A stretch of DNA of 64,000 nt, taken from assembly GCF_000151665.1 (NCBI RefSeq), contig NW_013171824.1:310001-374000 (forward strand), written 5' to 3'. Of this stretch, positions 46,056 to 55,904 are shown in pieces; the stretch's first letter is position 1; every line of letters starts with the position of its first letter. A program made the translations under genes and the position numbers. The stretch is from Blastocystis hominis. Lineage: Eukaryota > Sar > Bigyra > Opalinata > Blastocystidae. The notes beneath the pieces were generated by a model. It searched no databases and was not told where the DNA came from. It worked only from the letters and a program-made list of their open reading frames with translations.

Positions 46056-47205
46056 AACAAAAAGAAAAGAACAATGCATTATAAACATTCGCGGCAGCTT
46101 TCCATCCACCTCCTAGAGTGTTACCAACAGCATTTACCAAAGTGTTAACCTTTTTCGAAGATAAGAAAGCAGATACGCGTTTCCACACCGATCCAAAGTC
46201 ATTAACAGACGCAGGATAGATGGAAGTCATTCCGGAGTTAATCTGAGACGCGAGTATAATGGCACTCATATCAAGATAAGATTTATGAGTTTCCAGAACG
46301 GAATAACCACTCTGGTAAGTGTAATGGCATTGATAACCAGCATACACGCGGAAGAGCAAAGATTGCGCAGCGTTCATGGAATCAACGGCCAAGCAAACCC
46401 AATTAAGATTGCAAGACCAATTGATAGCCAAGTTACTGGGATTCGCATTAAAGCGATCTAGGAAGGAGTACACATCATTTTGAGTTATCTTAACCTGTCC
46501 ATAACCACTAATATCCTCCAAAGAGACTCCATCATAGGTAACATACTCCGAACGCGTACCGGTATACTTTTGTACCAAATAGCATCCTACGGGTAGAGCA
46601 TAGGTAACAGTACTTTGCGAAGCATTCGAAATGTTATCAGGGCCAACAGGTAAAGCAGAAGTTTTCCACAGACGCGTAATAGAACTATCAGTACCTGAGG
46701 AATCATTGGCCACATCTTCAGAGGGGATTACAACAGACGCCGCAACGAGAGAGCCTTCATTATTGTACTGATTTCCTGTGTAATGACCGGTACAACCTTT
46801 GTACATACAGCGCAATTCCGAGATTCCAACTTCACCAGCCGATATAAAAGCCATGATGTTAGCATCCGGAACCAGAACAGCACGCATCTTCCTAATAGCA
46901 GTCGTACTGGACATAAAATAGAACCAGGAAACAACCATAACGGGATACTCAGGAAAGGGTGTCAAATAAACAGAAAAATCGAGATTGTCAGGTACATCAC
47001 CAGCATAATCAGGCGACACGAAAAAATCCCTATCAATTGTAAAATTAAAGTTAGCCTGCAGACAGATAGAAGGTGTATTATCCTCATCAGGAATACATTC
47101 ACAACTACCATGTGCAGGATCAATATAAGAAGCCAGCCAGCGAGCACCATCATAGGAACCACACTGCTGAACAATACCACTATTTAGCCAATTAGAAAGC
47201 GACAT
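46054..47205 (-). CDS. probable jelly-roll capsid protein
   Basis: 383 aa, intact frame, opposite in direction to Rep. Beta-strand-rich with many Ser/Thr/Tyr and few charged residues (FNFTIDRDFFVSPDYAGD, VVSWFYFMSSTTA, AVLVPDANIMAF), ending in a Gly-Ala amphipathic helix (NTLGGGWKAAANVYNALFF). This pattern fits single-jelly-roll capsids of the noda/tombus-like type that bacilladnaviruses carry. There is no Arg-rich arm at its N-terminus; the neighbouring Arg-rich gene may supply nucleic-acid binding. Family assignment is by pattern only. Confidence 0.55.
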   Translation of the reverse strand: MSLSNWLNSGIVQQCGSYDGARWLASYIDPAHGSCECIPDEDNTPSICLQANFNFTIDRDFFVSPDYAGDVPDNLDFSVYLTPFPEYPVMVVSWFYFMSSTTAIRKMRAVLVPDANIMAFISAGEVGISELRCMYKGCTGHYTGNQYNNEGSLVAASVVIPSEDVANDSSGTDSSITRLWKTSALPVGPDNISNASQSTVTYALPVGCYLVQKYTGTRSEYVTYDGVSLEDISGYGQVKITQNDVYSFLDRFNANPSNLAINWSCNLNWVCLAVDSMNAAQSLLFRVYAGYQCHYTYQSGYSVLETHKSYLDMSAIILASQINSGMTSIYPASVNDFGSVWKRVSAFLSSKKVNTLVNAVGNTLGGGWKAAANVYNALFFSFC

Positions 47206-47239
47206 TAAAAAAAATTATGACATTCAGCGAAACACAATT

Positions 47240-47290
47240 ACTGACTCGAGTCCGACAAGTCCGACAAGTCTACCTAGGAAATTCATAAAA
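47240..47290. promoter_or_regulatory. CAAGTC/GACTCG repeat cluster between divergent capsid and Arg-rich genes
   Basis: The spacer reads GACTCGAGTCCGACAAGTC and then a second CCGACAAGTC. The same CAAGTC words cluster again before the right cruciform (49768-49840). They may be binding repeats for Rep or a promoter element. Confidence 0.45.
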
Positions 47291-47318
47291 TTTTAATGTT
47301 TGAAAGATATAAATTTCA

Positions 47319-48158
47319 ATGGTTATCAGACGACGACGAAAACGATATGGACGGTCCTACTCCAACAAACAGCGATACCGAAGAGGAAGAAAATACTCAA
47401 GAAGAAGATTTTCTAAAAAGTATAGAACTCGGATGTATCTTGGAGCAGGTAAAAAATATTCCAAAAGATCCAAATACGCGGGAGGAATATCGAAAGTACT
47501 TAGACGACGTCGAGGATCTCGTAAGATTTTTAAAACGGGTGATTTGGCGAAATACAAAGGTGTCCAAACTTGGGTTAAGGAGAGGGAAAACAGTCTGCAC
47601 ACGGGAGAAACACCAAACAACCAAGACTCAAGCATCTTCTACAACACAACACTAACTGCATGCAAAATAATGATGAGATTGTTATGGAAGGAGGCCAAAT
47701 TTGTATACCTATTCAGAAACAGAGTTCGTCTACTACCAAAGATATACGAATTAGCATCAAATAACAGAGGTCAATTATACAACGGCACAGGAATGACGGT
47801 GGAAAACGCACAAAACGAAACGGAAAGAACCTCAATAACATTAAACGAAAAGACAATACCTAATGAAAGATGGAAGGAATTAAAAATGATGGTAAGAATG
47901 ATGCGAAAAATCAACCCACAAAATAACGAGTGGATGGAAGTAGTCAAGGATCAAAAAAGTGCACTACAACTAGCAGTATTATTTACCACAGCAAATCTTG
48001 GTATACAAAGAATGGACAACTTCCTACGTGCAGTATTTAGCGGAAATTATATGCAGGTAGCAGGCAATGTACTACTCGCATTAGTCAGCATAACGAAGCA
48101 AGTCGCCGACGAGTACAACATCATCCCTATAATAAGTATAAATTACGTAAATGCATAA
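47319..48158 (+). CDS. Arg/Lys-rich virion-type protein
   Basis: 279 aa. The first ~75 residues are extremely basic (MVIRRRRKRYGRSYSNKQRY, then RRRFSKK, KVLRRRRGSRK), as in capsid arms that bind DNA. The rest is helical and ends IIPIISINYVNA. It could be a second structural protein or the real capsid. A different frame over its first third (start 47296) is open and very acidic. Its TAA overlaps the next gene's ATG (ATGCATAA). Confidence 0.65.
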   Translation: MVIRRRRKRYGRSYSNKQRYRRGRKYSRRRFSKKYRTRMYLGAGKKYSKRSKYAGGISKVLRRRRGSRKIFKTGDLAKYKGVQTWVKERENSLHTGETPNNQDSSIFYNTTLTACKIMMRLLWKEAKFVYLFRNRVRLLPKIYELASNNRGQLYNGTGMTVENAQNETERTSITLNEKTIPNERWKELKMMVRMMRKINPQNNEWMEVVKDQKSALQLAVLFTTANLGIQRMDNFLRAVFSGNYMQVAGNVLLALVSITKQVADEYNIIPIISINYVNA

Positions 48159-49752
48159 GTACTTAGCAATGTTTAAGCAAACACTCAAAGAAATTTACAA
48201 TGATCTTGGAGATGATGGTTTTGACGGAAACATAGATGAATACGTGCTACGAGAGTTAATGAAAAGAAATAAACCTCGACCAGGGATAATTACAGCAGCA
48301 GAGGCACCTGCACCACCAGAGGCACCTGCACCAATGGACCCAATGGACATGGAACCACCAGAAGATAAAAAATATGAGGAATACATGAAATGGGAAGAAG
48401 TAGAAAAAATAACACGTAAACCAGGAAGACCAAAGACAAGATTAGCCATTCCGGTACCACGAGGTACGTCGGAAGTAACAAAGAAGAAACTAATAGATTA
48501 CAAGGAACGACTATCAACAACCGTGAAACAAATGAGAGCACTAAGAGAACAAGTAATACAACTTGAACAAGAAAAAGTGCGAACCGCGCAACAAGCAATG
48601 GATGTAAAAACAGCGTTACACCAACTAAACCATCAGTTTGAAGCAGAAAGACGAAATTGGGACAATACACTACAGCAATATGAATCAAAACTAGCGGACG
48701 TGCTGAACAGAGAGAGTTATTATAAAACTGAATTACGGATAAATGAAAAACAATACAGAGAAGATAAACAATTCTGGACACAAGCAGAAACGAATTACAG
48801 AAATGAAATCGGACACCTACAAGCTGCAGTAGCAAATCAAAGAGATAAATTCCTAACCGCATATCAAGAGCAATGGGCAACCATATCAGGACTCCAATGG
48901 CGATTAAACCAACAAGACAGCTACATAGAACAACTAGACAATCACTACAGAAGATTAATACAGGATGAGAGACAACAAACAGAACAACAGTTACAAATGG
49001 AACAACAACAGTCAAGATCACATATATTAACACAAGAGCAACAAATAAATAATCTAAATAATCTAATTCAACAACAAGTAAATCAATTAAACGAACAAGA
49101 CAGAATATTAAATGAGCAGCAAGCAGAACTAACTGCAACAAGAAACGAAGTACGCTACCTACATGAAGAAATGACACAAGCTACAAGTGCCTTAGAAGAA
49201 ATGGGACAAAGCAGTACGACACAAGAAGGAGGCACCTTTATGAGAGGAAACTGGCTGGATATAGCAGGATACCGAAATCCCATAGGAAATATGCAACAAA
49301 TACTTTGGGATAATGCAACATTAACTGAACATGGAAAACATTACGCAGATCAATTACTGGAAAATTCATATTGGGTTAACTGGGTAAAAAGCAATAAACT
49401 AGACCAATTAGCCCTACAGCATGGATTAATAAAAAGAGGTGGAGGAGGATTCATAAGTTACAAAAGACACGACGACAGACCAGATATAATAAGCGGAAGA
49501 ACGGCTTACAACACAATAATGCAATTCCGAGACTTAACACTAATTACTATAAATGCAACAGAAAAAGTAAAAAATGGACAAGCACTTGAAAATTACGAAA
49601 TAAAAGCGCTACAAAAAGCAGGTAATATATGGGCAGCTGAACGACAATACTATGACGACGATCCAAAACTACTAAGAGATCTCAAGACAGCATATGACAA
49701 CTACTTAATGACTATAAAAGCTTTAGAAGATGAAAGACGAGCCTTAATGTAA
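48151..49752 (+). CDS. coiled-coil protein of the virus-like element
   Basis: 533 aa. Residues ~100-370 are a long Gln/Glu-rich coiled coil (ERLSTTVKQMRALREQVIQL, IQQQVNQLNEQDRILNEQQ). The C-terminal 150 residues are globular (GNWLDIAGYRNPIGNMQQIL, HADQLLENSYWVNW-like). The Pro-Ala-Pro stretch near residue 50 is a flexible linker. Function unknown; a minor structural or fibre protein is a guess. A near-match to the poly(A) octamer (TTTGTTTGTA) follows its TAA. Confidence 0.6.
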   Translation: MHKYLAMFKQTLKEIYNDLGDDGFDGNIDEYVLRELMKRNKPRPGIITAAEAPAPPEAPAPMDPMDMEPPEDKKYEEYMKWEEVEKITRKPGRPKTRLAIPVPRGTSEVTKKKLIDYKERLSTTVKQMRALREQVIQLEQEKVRTAQQAMDVKTALHQLNHQFEAERRNWDNTLQQYESKLADVLNRESYYKTELRINEKQYREDKQFWTQAETNYRNEIGHLQAAVANQRDKFLTAYQEQWATISGLQWRLNQQDSYIEQLDNHYRRLIQDERQQTEQQLQMEQQQSRSHILTQEQQINNLNNLIQQQVNQLNEQDRILNEQQAELTATRNEVRYLHEEMTQATSALEEMGQSSTTQEGGTFMRGNWLDIAGYRNPIGNMQQILWDNATLTEHGKHYADQLLENSYWVNWVKSNKLDQLALQHGLIKRGGGGFISYKRHDDRPDIISGRTAYNTIMQFRDLTLITINATEKVKNGQALENYEIKALQKAGNIWAAERQYYDDDPKLLRDLKTAYDNYLMTIKALEDERRALM

Positions 49753-49857
49753 TTTGTTTGTAAAAAACACAAGTCCAAGTCTAAGAATAAATCCTACAAG
49801 TACAAGTCCGAGTCTAAGTCAAGTCTAGTGGTAGACTTGATTCTAAAAGAGTATATA

Positions 49858-49950
49858 TTATGATTCATTTATATACTATTATCAAGTCTGGTGCTTCGCA
49901 CCGTCACACGTAGTGTGACTCGACTTGATAATAGTATAAATGAATCATAA
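49858..49950. other. T-shaped cruciform (terminal hairpin-like)
   Basis: Outer arms 49858-49888 and 49922-49950 pair over about 29 bp with one 2-nt bulge. Inside them sit two perfect mini-hairpins: 49890-49902 (GGTGC-TTC-GCACC) and 49903-49919 (GTCACAC-GTA-GTGTGAC). The result is a T or clover shape like the terminal repeat of dependoparvoviruses. It marks the right end of the Rep/capsid element. Confidence 0.85.
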
Positions 49951-50424
49951 CAAATAAAAATAAACAAACAAACAATTCATTAACCTGCAGGAGATCTTGA
50001 GCGGGCCGTTGACCGCCTGTTACGTCCGTACCTTCCACCCTTTTACTTCTTCCCAGTAGCCCACCTCCGGGATCTGCTTGCTATCCCTTTATGCCACATA
50101 CTATATAGAGTGAGCCATTGGTAGAAAGTGCTTTGCAAGAATCTTGCTAGTTACTCACAAACGACCAACTCACCTTCCTCACCAAAAGATATTCCACTAC
50201 CAATACACGGTTCCTGGATATTATCACAATCCTTCCTTCATTCCGTCCTGTGTTTAGAATCGAATCATCCTTCCTTTCTTCCTTCCCAAGGTTCTCCCAA
50301 CCATGATTCTCCCCAGACGAGATACACAAAGTAAGAACCAATTCCATGTCCTCTCTTGTAGTAGTCGTAGACGCTTTCGGTTCGACGGGTCCAAGACAGT
50401 CCTCCTACTGTCAGTCCATCTTCA

Positions 50425-50520
50425 TCTTGTCCTTGTTCCAGTCTTGTCCTTGTTCCAATCTTGTCCTTGTCCGAAGTCTTGTCCGCAGATAAATCCTTGT
50501 CCTTGTCTGAGCACTTGGCC
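50425..50520. repeat. short tandem repeat in LINE 3' region
   Basis: Imperfect 17-nt units of the form TTGTCCTTGTTCCARTC, about three to four copies, degenerating into CTTGTCC words. Confidence 0.75.
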
Positions 50521-50893
50521 GCCATCTTGAAAAACTCGTCGATTCCAGACTGTCTATTCTTCTTCCTACCCGGTACCTGTGGCAAAGAGGTCACCTTAAC
50601 CGGCGCCGAAAAGCTAGTTGGTGGGTGTGATAGCGACACAACTAACCAACTTTTCCCTCTCAGGTACGCCCCCAGGCGTCGAAACTCTCCCGCTCTCTAC
50701 TTGATCTCCCCTTGCAGGTCCAACACTAAGATCCGACTTTGTCCCTCCGCGTCTCGGACTTGTGTCCTTCTCTAGTGCTCGTGTCAACCTACTAGCTGCC
50801 TCTGAGTCGTTCGGACTATCGGGCAGAGGTAGAGCATCCCTCTTCACAGACTTCTTCTTCACTCCCTGTACTTCTGCTTTGTGGGTCGACACA

Positions 50894-51121
50894 TTATCCA
50901 ATCCGAGAACCATCCGGATCAGAGAAAGGATCCACGTCACGCTCCTCGCCCAACGTGAGCCTCTCCCTGATCCTCCGGACCAAAGCCAATCTTTCTTTCA
51001 TATATCTCCGGCATTTGAAGAGGAAGTGCTCTAGAGTCTCCCTCTCGCACTCTCCGCAGCAAGGACACTTACACCCTTCTGGCCCCTCTAGCTTAGGGTA
51101 GCGCGTCTCCACACAACATCA
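50894..51121 (-). CDS. LINE C-terminal Cys/His finger segment
   Basis: In the same frame as the RT and separated from it by one TGA. Contains CPCCGECERETLEHFLFKC, the Cys-Cys-His-Cys finger found after the RT in many APE-type LINEs. The single stop may be a recent mutation. Confidence 0.7.
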
Positions 51122-53845
51122 GCTCCCACAGCGCATTTCTAGGATTACCTGACACCCTCTCGCCAACTCCGGATGCCTGAACCACAAGTCCAGGTAGCGC
51201 CGGTTGATGGCTCGTCCTCTTGTCAAGTACGTCCTCAGAAACTGCGCATCGCTCTCCTGCAGCTGGCGTATCCAAAGGCGTGGAATCATCCTCCGTACCA
51301 GATCTCTGGCCGAAAAAGGATTTCCGTTTCGTGGCTCTCCACCCCACATCTCGAATGCCATCTGGACATGGCACTTCCGCCTCTCATCTAGCCACCGCGC
51401 CGGAACCTCCTTACCGCATGCCAGGTGATCATCGATGATCCCTCTACCTACCGTCTGCAGCACTTCCTGTGCTATCCTCTCCGTCGTCTTCAGGTAGGTG
51501 TTCTTCGTTGACCACCATTCCAGCCTACTATCTATGAGATCGCCCAACGTGCGACTCAACCACCTCCCCTTCCACATGCATCGCAATCGCTTTGACACCA
51601 GAATAGGATACACCGGAGGCATATCCAACTCCAGTTCCAACGATGGAATGCATGTGGAAAACTTCCCGGTGGCTTGTAGGATGTAATTGAGACCTTTGTT
51701 TAGCACATTTTGTACCTTCTGTGCCTCATCCTTGTTTCCGCCCCATACTTCTGCTCCATAGAGCCCAGAGGTCAGCACAACACTCTGAAGTACTTTGACT
51801 CTTAACTGTGCCGGAATTCTGTAGTTGCATAGGAATCGCTTTTGGCTACCTAGGAGCATCTCCATCCTCCCAATTCTCGCATCCCTCATCTCCGTCCTGT
51901 CCAGTTTGGGGGTGATCTTCACTCCTAAGTATGTATATTCCTCAACTACCGCTATCGGTTCTCCTTGGAGAATCCATTCTCTTCCTTCATAGTTTGCGTT
52001 CTTCTCGGCAGTACCAAATAGCATCACACCACATTTGGCATGCCCCACAGACATCTCCCATGTATTCGCCCACTCCGAGACATGATCCAGCAACTTCTGC
52101 AATCTGTCTGCCGTCCTCGCAAATACCACGATGTCATCCGCAAACATCAAACCCTCAACCTTGGGTTCCCAAGAGAATAGTCTCTTCTTCGGTTTAGGGA
52201 GGATATCGTTAATGAAGATCGAGAACAATATCGGAGATAGTGGACAGCCTTGACGTAGACCTCTCTCTAAGGGTACTTTCGGGGATCGCAATTGACCCAC
52301 TCGTACGCTTATGTAAGATCGGTCATACAGGGTTCGGATAAAATTGTACGTTTTACCCAATATCCCGTAAGCTCGTAACTTATACAACAGTGCTTCATGG
52401 GGGACCGTATCGTACGCCTTCTTAAAATCGATAAAGCATGCAAAAGCCTGCAACTCGTCTTCCGGCAGCCTTATCCGATTTTTCACCGCTCGCGCTTCGA
52501 TAGTCCATCGTTGTATAATCTCGATCAAAGCTCCGACCTGCCCTACACACTCCTGTTCTGGACGGAAACCCGCCTGGGCATCCGACAGGAAGTGCTCCTT
52601 CTCAAAGACGGAGCTGATACGACAAGCTATCACTGCCGCCACGATCTTCACGCACACAGGCATCAAACTGATACCTCTGTAATTGTTCATGTCCGTCAAA
52701 TCTCCCTTTTTCGGTACCGAAACTACCGTAGAAGTCATCAAGTCCTCTGGTATGTTCCCATGGAAGATGGCATTCAGTACTCTCAGCAATATGTACGCTA
52801 ATCCTCGATCCCCTCGAGGCCACTTATTTCGCGTTATTGCCTTGTATACTTCTCCTGGAATACCATCTATACCCGAGGCCTTCCCGTTTGCCATCGTCTT
52901 CACTACTTCTCGAACCTCCTTCCAAGATATGTCCTTGTTCCAGTACTCTTCGCTCCCGCACATACCCTGGTTTTGAGGCTTGTTCACCTCAAACTTCTCC
53001 CAGTATCCGAGATCCTTGCTATGGCCATTTCCCTTTGACCCTAGCTTCCTGTAGTGTTCAGCCCACAAATCAGCCACTTCGTGCTCATCGGTACACAGCC
53101 TACCACTTGCAGGATCCTTTATCACCATCGCCTTCCTGCTCTTCTCCTCGTTCAGCTGTTTCCCTATCCATTGCCACAGTCTGCGGCTATCATTCCGGAG
53201 TTGGGATTCTATACCGCTATGAATCGCACGTATCTTCTCTTCTTCCTTGTACTGCTTTATGGCTCTCTGGCACTTCTTCATCAGGGCTCTCTCTTCCTGC
53301 GATAGTTCCTCTCCTCTGTGTCTCTTCTTCAGTAAATTCCGTCTCTTCTCCGCCAATCTCTTTATCTTCCTCGGAAACGGCTTCTTTACTCTTTTACCAG
53401 GTTTGGGCGCTCGGACCATTCCTTTCTGCTCCAGCGAGTCTTTCAATTCCACTAGGAATCGAGACACAGCCTCGCTACTCTCGCCCTCTATCAACCCCTG
53501 GTACCGGCTGATGTCAAACTTGGAGTCATCCAAATCATCCTCCAAGCGTCGGAGTACTGCAAATCGGTTCACACTTTTGTACACCGGACCTGAAGTCTTC
53601 TGCACAAAACTCAGAGTTGCAGATAATCCATTATGATCTGAGATTTTCGAATCCACTACCGAGACTTGGCTACACTTTGCTTTCCCTCCAATCGAATGTA
53701 GAATGTAGTCGATAACGCTTGTACTCCTTCCTCTCTTGAAGGTTACTTCTCCTCTCCCCATTGGAGCTACCTCCACGGGAATCTGCTGGCCTCGAATCCA
53801 GTTCTTCACCTCCGAGGGAGTCATGTTGAAGTCTCCCATTACCAC
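51119..53845 (-). CDS. LINE ORF2: end of endonuclease plus reverse transcriptase
   Basis: 908 aa. Begins with the last endonuclease motifs (MGDFNMTPSE, STSVIDYILHS, SDHNGL). RT motifs follow: NNYRGISLMPV, FACFIDFKKAYDTVPH, GLRQGCPLSPILFSIFIND, GLMFADDIVVFA and VGHAKCGVMLFG. The catalytic FADD is present. Copies genomic RNA of the element into its target by target-primed reverse transcription. Confidence 0.9.
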   Translation of the reverse strand: MVMGDFNMTPSEVKNWIRGQQIPVEVAPMGRGEVTFKRGRSTSVIDYILHSIGGKAKCSQVSVVDSKISDHNGLSATLSFVQKTSGPVYKSVNRFAVLRRLEDDLDDSKFDISRYQGLIEGESSEAVSRFLVELKDSLEQKGMVRAPKPGKRVKKPFPRKIKRLAEKRRNLLKKRHRGEELSQEERALMKKCQRAIKQYKEEEKIRAIHSGIESQLRNDSRRLWQWIGKQLNEEKSRKAMVIKDPASGRLCTDEHEVADLWAEHYRKLGSKGNGHSKDLGYWEKFEVNKPQNQGMCGSEEYWNKDISWKEVREVVKTMANGKASGIDGIPGEVYKAITRNKWPRGDRGLAYILLRVLNAIFHGNIPEDLMTSTVVSVPKKGDLTDMNNYRGISLMPVCVKIVAAVIACRISSVFEKEHFLSDAQAGFRPEQECVGQVGALIEIIQRWTIEARAVKNRIRLPEDELQAFACFIDFKKAYDTVPHEALLYKLRAYGILGKTYNFIRTLYDRSYISVRVGQLRSPKVPLERGLRQGCPLSPILFSIFINDILPKPKKRLFSWEPKVEGLMFADDIVVFARTADRLQKLLDHVSEWANTWEMSVGHAKCGVMLFGTAEKNANYEGREWILQGEPIAVVEEYTYLGVKITPKLDRTEMRDARIGRMEMLLGSQKRFLCNYRIPAQLRVKVLQSVVLTSGLYGAEVWGGNKDEAQKVQNVLNKGLNYILQATGKFSTCIPSLELELDMPPVYPILVSKRLRCMWKGRWLSRTLGDLIDSRLEWWSTKNTYLKTTERIAQEVLQTVGRGIIDDHLACGKEVPARWLDERRKCHVQMAFEMWGGEPRNGNPFSARDLVRRMIPRLWIRQLQESDAQFLRTYLTRGRAINRRYLDLWFRHPELARGCQVILEMRCGS

Positions 53846-55904
53846 TAACTAAATTCACATTCTTCCTATCTCCCGCGTAACCCATTATCTTCTTCTTCAG
53901 ATCTTCTATCACCACTTCCTTCTTCCCCTCAGCATTCGCTGTAGGGATGTACACGTTGCAGATCACAAGCTTCTTCTCGCCTCGGCCACACCGAATCCAG
54001 ATCATATTCTCTGTGATCTCGAGCACCTCGGGAAACATGTCTCTCTGAACGATCGTCGCTATTCCCAGGTTTCCTTTCGCCAGCTTCTTCGGCCGGTGTT
54101 CGAAAACCACACAGCCCGGAACTTTCCAAACTTCATCACGTTCCGTCCGTTTCGTCTCCTGTAGCGCCAATACGTTCGCACCCACCTCATTCATGTAGTT
54201 CAGGATTTCGATCTTCTTCTTCTTCTTCACTGTCCCTACATTATGGGTTGCCACGCCGTACACTAGTCTCCTGTCAAATTGGTATTTCTTCCCCTTTGGT
54301 CGCCGGGGATTCTGGAGAAACACTCTCACTCGGAATCCCATATGGTTCCCAAGTACTGAGAAAGGGGTCACAAACTTATCGTTCGTGATTCCCTTCCCAG
54401 TCACTTTGAAGAAGCGCTCTTGGCCAATTTTGCGGAGAATTGTCACTCGGACGTCCTGCACTATCGATTCCAGTTCGCACACTTCCACCAACCGGTATAT
54501 CAACTTGTACACCAGTTTCACGTTGCCCTCTAGCAATCCATAGATTCTCAGGTGTTCGCCCTTTCTCGGTTCACACACTACTTCCTGCGTCGTATCCGAG
54601 TCTTTACGGCCTTCCTCGTTTCCTTTCTCTTCCTTCTTCGGTTTTCCTCTTCTACCTCGTCTCGACTTCTTCTTATTCTTCTTCTCTTCTTCCATCTCCG
54701 CTACCGTCTCCTTCGCCTTCTTAATGGCTGCCTCTAGATAGCGGTCGTCTTCCAGCGAGGTATTCTCTACCGATATCTCCTTCTTCTTCGCATCTTGCTC
54801 TTCCTTCACAGATATCTGCTTCTCTGATTCTTTGTCAGGCTCTTCCAAAAGTTCCTCTTTGCTCGGACCTTCGTTTCTTACCTCCCTCTCCCCTTCCACA
54901 CATTCCTTCTGGGGAGGAACTACCAAACCATCTGCATCGATGTTTATCCGGTAAGACTCCACAAGTCCGCGGTCTTCCATAGACCAAACCTCAGGACCTT
55001 CCGAACCTTCTCGCCATCTCTCAACCTCCTCCTTCTCCACATCACTCTCAGGTTCGCTTTCCTCTGCCTGCGGTAAGCACTTCCTCTCGGGCACTCGGAC
55101 CATCATATCCTCGTCCCAACTTTGGCTTCGCCTGTGCCACTTCACGTCAGGTCTGTGTACTTCGTCTCCTCTGTTGTGCAATACTTTACTCTCTCCCTCT
55201 CTACCGAGGGTCTTCATCGTCATCTCTTCTTGCAAGGGTTTCTCCTCCTCCTCCTCCTCCTCACTCTCATCTCGATCCACCTGGACATTCACTTTCACAG
55301 GTGTGACCACTCTGCAGTGTGAATTGAGGATAGTATCTCGTCTCGGTGAATGTTCTCGTGTTGAGGCGTTACTATAGTGAGATCTCTCACTCTCGGGGCT
55401 CGAGGATCTCCAGCCACCCAGAGGGCTGTTCTTCCTTTCCTCCACCTCAAGCCATCCATCAACACTATCCGTCACCGAGTTCTCCATCGTGGAGTCACTC
55501 CAATATCCATTCTCGTTTTCATCCATCAAGACTTCCAGGTACTCTTCTTTCGGCCAATCCATGGGTGTCGTAGAAGGAGAGGACACTTCACTGCTACTCT
55601 TCTCTTCCTCCTCCCTGTCCCAATTCTGCCTTCCTTCCTCTAAGTACCTCCTTGTCTCTTCCTCTTTAGGATATTCTTCGACCTCCCTTGCTTCGATACT
55701 CTCCTCACTCCATATCCTTCCGGGATTCTCTTGCTCCTTTGTTTCCATGGGGTGTTCCTTGGGTCCCGCTAGACACGTCTTCTCTACCGGGATATGCCCC
55801 ACTTCCGTTTCTTCTTCCTTGGACATAGGTTTGTCACTATTCGCATCACAGCTTTCTTCTATCGGGTCTGACGGTCTCACTGGCACCTCCATTCTCTCAA
55901 GCAC
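53670..55904 (-). CDS. LINE N-terminal protein region plus start of AP endonuclease
   Basis: 744 aa as an open frame, of which the last ~60 after base ~53,850 are out of frame. The first ~450 residues are Glu/Lys/Ser-rich and low complexity; a basic patch KKSRRGRRGKPKK precedes a globular part (GLLEGNVKLVYKLIYRLVE). The endonuclease starts at ATHNVGTVKKKKKIEILNY with ALQETKRTE, LAKGNLGIATIV and ICNVYIPTA. A one-base shift splits the endonuclease between this frame and the next. Confidence 0.85.
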   Translation of the reverse strand: MLERMEVPVRPSDPIEESCDANSDKPMSKEEETEVGHIPVEKTCLAGPKEHPMETKEQENPGRIWSEESIEAREVEEYPKEEETRRYLEEGRQNWDREEEEKSSSEVSSPSTTPMDWPKEEYLEVLMDENENGYWSDSTMENSVTDSVDGWLEVEERKNSPLGGWRSSSPESERSHYSNASTREHSPRRDTILNSHCRVVTPVKVNVQVDRDESEEEEEEEKPLQEEMTMKTLGREGESKVLHNRGDEVHRPDVKWHRRSQSWDEDMMVRVPERKCLPQAEESEPESDVEKEEVERWREGSEGPEVWSMEDRGLVESYRINIDADGLVVPPQKECVEGEREVRNEGPSKEELLEEPDKESEKQISVKEEQDAKKKEISVENTSLEDDRYLEAAIKKAKETVAEMEEEKKNKKKSRRGRRGKPKKEEKGNEEGRKDSDTTQEVVCEPRKGEHLRIYGLLEGNVKLVYKLIYRLVEVCELESIVQDVRVTILRKIGQERFFKVTGKGITNDKFVTPFSVLGNHMGFRVRVFLQNPRRPKGKKYQFDRRLVYGVATHNVGTVKKKKKIEILNYMNEVGANVLALQETKRTERDEVWKVPGCVVFEHRPKKLAKGNLGIATIVQRDMFPEVLEITENMIWIRCGRGEKKLVICNVYIPTANAEGKKEVVIEDLKKKIMGYAGDRKNVNLVSGNGRLQHDSLGGEELDSRPADSRGGSSNGERRSNLQERKEYKRYRLHSTFDWRESKV

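Larger units (their letters stand above)
44220..49975. mobile_element. endogenous CRESS-DNA virus-like element (Rep + capsid), looks whole
   Basis: About 5.7 kb with four long open frames: Rep (+), a probable jelly-roll capsid (-), an Arg-rich protein (+) and a coiled-coil protein (+). The ambisense layout and size resemble bacilladnaviruses of diatoms, but family placement is uncertain. All four frames are open, so the element looks whole and young. A stem-loop lies at its left and a T-shaped cruciform at its right. A host-type TGTTTGTT follows the Rep gene, which suggests long use of this host's 3' end machinery. Edges are approximate; the direct repeats at 42.35-44.22 kb may belong to it. 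Confidence 0.75.
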
